Source: Amphimedon queenslandica
Lineage: Eukaryota > Porifera > Demospongiae > Haplosclerida > Niphatidae
Length of the DNA stretch: 22,035 nucleotides
Direction: 5' to 3'
Assembly: GCF_000090795.2 (NCBI RefSeq)
Contig: NW_003546782.1
Span: 13,044-35,078 of the forward strand
In this document: positions 20,057-22,035 of the stretch, in pieces
How the letters are laid out: each line of letters opens with the position of its first letter
Position numbering within the stretch: position 1 is the stretch's first letter
Notes under the pieces: generated by a model
Seen by the model: the letters and a program-made list of their open reading frames with translations, nothing else
Told to the model about the DNA's origin: nothing
Database searches by the model: none
Position numbers and translations under genes: made by a program

Positions 20057-20182
20057 CGTGTGTCTCTCTATCTCCGGCTGTTCCTATATCTTTTCTCATG
20101 CATCGCATCACTGCACGTGGTTAATTAGAAGGCGTGGTCATTAGATTGGGTGTGGCTGGTTGCTGTGCAGCTCTGTTACAAA
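20057..20182. promoter_or_regulatory. Bidirectional promoter between A1CF-like and Pil1-like genes
   Basis: Only 126 bp separate the two start codons. It holds CACGTG at 20114-20119, GGCGTGGTC at 20131-20139, an inverted CCAAT (ATTGG) at 20145-20149 and GGGTGTGGCTGG at 20148-20159. These are the same CACCC-like and E-box classes as the other promoters in the window. Confidence 0.6.
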
Positions 20183-21547
20183 ATGAGCGCAAAGGCTGGA
20201 GCAGCTCTTCGAAGGAGTGGAGTTAGGATACGTTCTCTAGGAACAGGACACACATCTTTGAATCTGATCATATCAGAACTCAGTTCAGTAAGGCAGACAC
20301 TAAAGGACAGCATTTCAGCTCAGCAGAGAGGTTAGTTTTGTACCCAAATGCATCTTGTCCTTATGTATGTTTATGTCTGTAGCTTCTAATGCACAGTTCA
20401 AATGGGGTCAAGATGAAGACTCCCCTGCCATAAGAGACGTATTGGCAAAAATTGCTGAAGTAGATGCAATGTGGATTGAAGCCCAAAAGGAATACTTAGG
20501 TAACACGAGTAACACGACAAAACCCGGCATTGTTAACATGTTTACAACATCATAAAGTGGCACCTCCTCCATATGTCGTTTTATTCTTATTATAGCTGCT
20601 TTGAAGGATTATAAAAGAACGTATGAGCACATTTTGGAGAGCGAGAGGAAGTTGGACGCAGCTAAGAAACAACTGGTTTGTCCCACTCTATTTATCCATT
20701 CTATTCCTCTTCCTCCCTCTCTCTCTCTCTCTCAGGCAAATTATGAAGACAAGGAAAGGAAGTATGAGAAAGAGTTATCAAAAGGCTCCAAAGACCCAGA
20801 GCATGCCAGAAGAAAGCTGAAGACATACAAAGATGCTAAGTCATTAGCTGAATCAGAAGGTACTTAGTAAACATTCCTGATAATCGACCAAATATGGAAT
20901 CATTAACAACTTAATTCGTGTACAATAACATTCTTTTATGGTTTATCACAACATGCATTTCTTTCCTCACTCCTCCTCTACTTTAAGTTAGCATTGTTCA
21001 AAAAGACTGCATGTGTTGCATAGCTATATTCTAAAGATTTGATACTAACTCTGATACAATAGTTATTGGTCAAGAGAAAGAGACGGTAGCAGTTAAGCTG
21101 ATGTCTGTTAAGACTGGTCTGCTTGACCACTCAAGAGAATGGTCAAACTTGGCTAGAGTTTGCTCTCAATTTGCTGAATGTCATAAAGTAAGAACCTTTT
21201 GTTCCTTTCTGATTTTATTAAAGAATTAATAGAACCTTGCACTGTTGATACCAGAAGTTAGTCCACAAACAGATAAGCCAGCTTCTTACACTGGAGGCCA
21301 GGAGAGCAGAGCTATCCTCAGAGACTTACGATCGTCTCTCTCTGACTCTGTCCCATCATACACAGCTGCAACAGGTATACACCTGACTATAAGATTGTAT
21401 TTAATATTGCTATTTGGTATAGGGACTGCTTCAATGGCGAGAGGAACTTCGCTTCCTTCTTACTATTCCTCTTCATCCTATAATGACTCTGGTGTCAAGG
21501 AAGCAGTAGATGATGATACTTATTATGATAGTTTTGATGAGACATAG
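20183..21547 (+). CDS. Pil1/Lsp1-like (eisosome-type) BAR-domain protein
   Basis: Exons: 20183-20330, 20383-20499, 20596-20675, 20736-20859, 21063-21187, 21233-21374 and 21423-21547. They total 861 nt and 286 aa (yeast Pil1 and Lsp1 about 340). The product is almost wholly helical and charged until a Ser/Tyr and acidic tail (VDDDTYYDSFDET). Landmarks collinear with fungal Lsp1/Pil1: a basic N-terminus with RRS; a conserved Trp-Gly (57-58) followed by acidic residues; a long coiled helix; SKDPEHARRKLK against KDPQSPKIEVLE; AKSLAESE against AESLVAEA; a helix ending in a HS pair (LLDHSREWSNLA against IIEHSEKIALIA); and LIPEVSPQTDKPASYTGGQ against LLDDSPVTPGETRPAYDGY. In fungi these proteins form PI(4,5)P2-binding lattices on furrow-like plasma-membrane domains. 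The resemblance is judged by eye. The exon 6 acceptor (21232) was chosen because it gives the Pil1-like reading. Confidence 0.75.
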
Positions 21548-21575
21548 TAGAAATTTGAAAAAGAATAATATTAAC

Positions 21576-21581
21576 AATAAA
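21576..21581 (+). terminator. Poly(A) signal of the Pil1-like gene
   Basis: AATAAA lies 29 bp after the TAG stop codon (21545-21547). Confidence 0.55.
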
Positions 21582-21691
21582 TTATTATTATGAATCAATA
21601 TTAGGTTAACTATTGCACTTAAATTGTAACCATAATTGACAAAAGGTACCTTATGTCGGATAGGAAAATTGGTCTTTTTAGGTGCTAATTA

Positions 21692-22035
21692 TTAGCACAC
21701 TTGCTCCATTATGCCTTTCCTTGTCACTTCAAAATATCTGCTCATCGTGAAAGTTTGGACTTTCTTTGTCCCTCGGTTCTTCTCCGGGAACCTGTAGTGA
21801 TGTGTGAGACCCAGCTTAACGGGAACATTAAATTGTTTGGTATAGCCTTTCTGCCATGGTGCAAAGATGTAGTGATACCAGGCAGTGTTTACTGCAAGCG
21901 GCTTAACAATTATCTTATGGTAGCCGTATTGACGTGGAGGATCAGAACTCCGCTGTGTGCTCATGAAGTAGCGAGGCCACTTCATACTGGGACATTTATT
22001 TGACTTAGCTACTTCTGGTAAAGAGGTGCCATTAT
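21692..22035 (-). CDS. C-terminal part of a probable GT92-family glycosyltransferase (partial)
   Basis: The frame is open from the right edge to a TAA at 21694-21692 (about 114 codons), so the gene begins outside the window. The pattern CPSMKWPRYF, then HKIIVKPLAV, then W.H with GYTKQFNVP and GLTHHYRF, resembles the end of the GT92 (formerly DUF23) domain: a Lys-x-Ile-Val-x-Pro motif, a His about 13 residues on, and a closing His-Tyr-Arg. GT92 enzymes are Golgi type II membrane proteins that include beta-1,4-galactosyltransferases. A long plus-strand frame overlaps it but shows no family pattern. Without the catalytic part this stays tentative. Confidence 0.6.
   Translation of the reverse strand, partial: NGTSLPEVAKSNKCPSMKWPRYFMSTQRSSDPPRQYGYHKIIVKPLAVNTAWYHYIFAPWQKGYTKQFNVPVKLGLTHHYRFPEKNRGTKKVQTFTMSRYFEVTRKGIMEQVC

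Noticed and set aside
21701..22003. 100-aa plus-strand open frame at the right edge
   Set aside because: The opposite strand carries a frame open to the window edge with GT92-like motifs; the plus-strand product has no recognisable pattern.

Overview
The window reads as a compact animal nuclear genome, most probably a demosponge such as Amphimedon. This is inferred from AT-rich spacers, dozens of short GT-AG introns (many 45-150 bp), spacers of only 100-250 bp, and a gene content that mixes animal genes (DCAF15, an A1CF/RBM46/RBM47-type RNA-binding protein, a ubiquitin-binding UBAN protein) with a gene resembling a fungal family (Pil1/Lsp1). Exon models were built by hand from splice sites and reading phase. 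All complete models stay in phase across every junction.

Layout, left to right. 1-316 (-): coding exons of a coiled-coil protein that leaves the window. 521-1942 (-): UBAN/ABIN-like protein with a noncoding first exon near 2676-2830 and a tandem-repeat array in the 5'UTR intron. 2944-7353 (-): a 21-exon, 927-aa multi-EF-hand protein (EFCAB6-like). 7581-9526 (+): ZDHHC6-type palmitoyltransferase, 10 exons, 428 aa. 9684-12460 (+): DCAF15 homologue, 11 exons, 440 aa, with a second repeat array in intron 2. 12692-14590 (-): intronless 632-aa Cys-rich multipass membrane protein. 14743-15403 (-): ribosomal protein S20 (uS10), 119 aa. 15859-20056 (-): A1CF-like protein with three RRMs and a double-stranded RNA-binding domain, 11 exons, 665 aa, carrying a third repeat array and a MITE in introns. 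20183-21547 (+): Pil1/Lsp1-like BAR protein, 7 exons, 286 aa. 21692-22035 (-): 3' end of a probable GT92 glycosyltransferase.

Two gene pairs are divergent with short shared promoters (EFCAB6-like/ZDHHC6 and A1CF-like/Pil1-like). Several promoters share a GGYGTGGCC (CACCC/KLF-Sp-like) element and CACGTG E-boxes, twice as a pair with exactly 10 bp periodicity. The EF-hand gene has an RFX X-box, which fits a ciliary role. The genes do not form one pathway.

Most noteworthy: an eisosome-type Pil1/Lsp1 protein in an apparent animal, and a family of about 177-187 bp tandem repeats with a palindromic core found three times, each time inside an intron.
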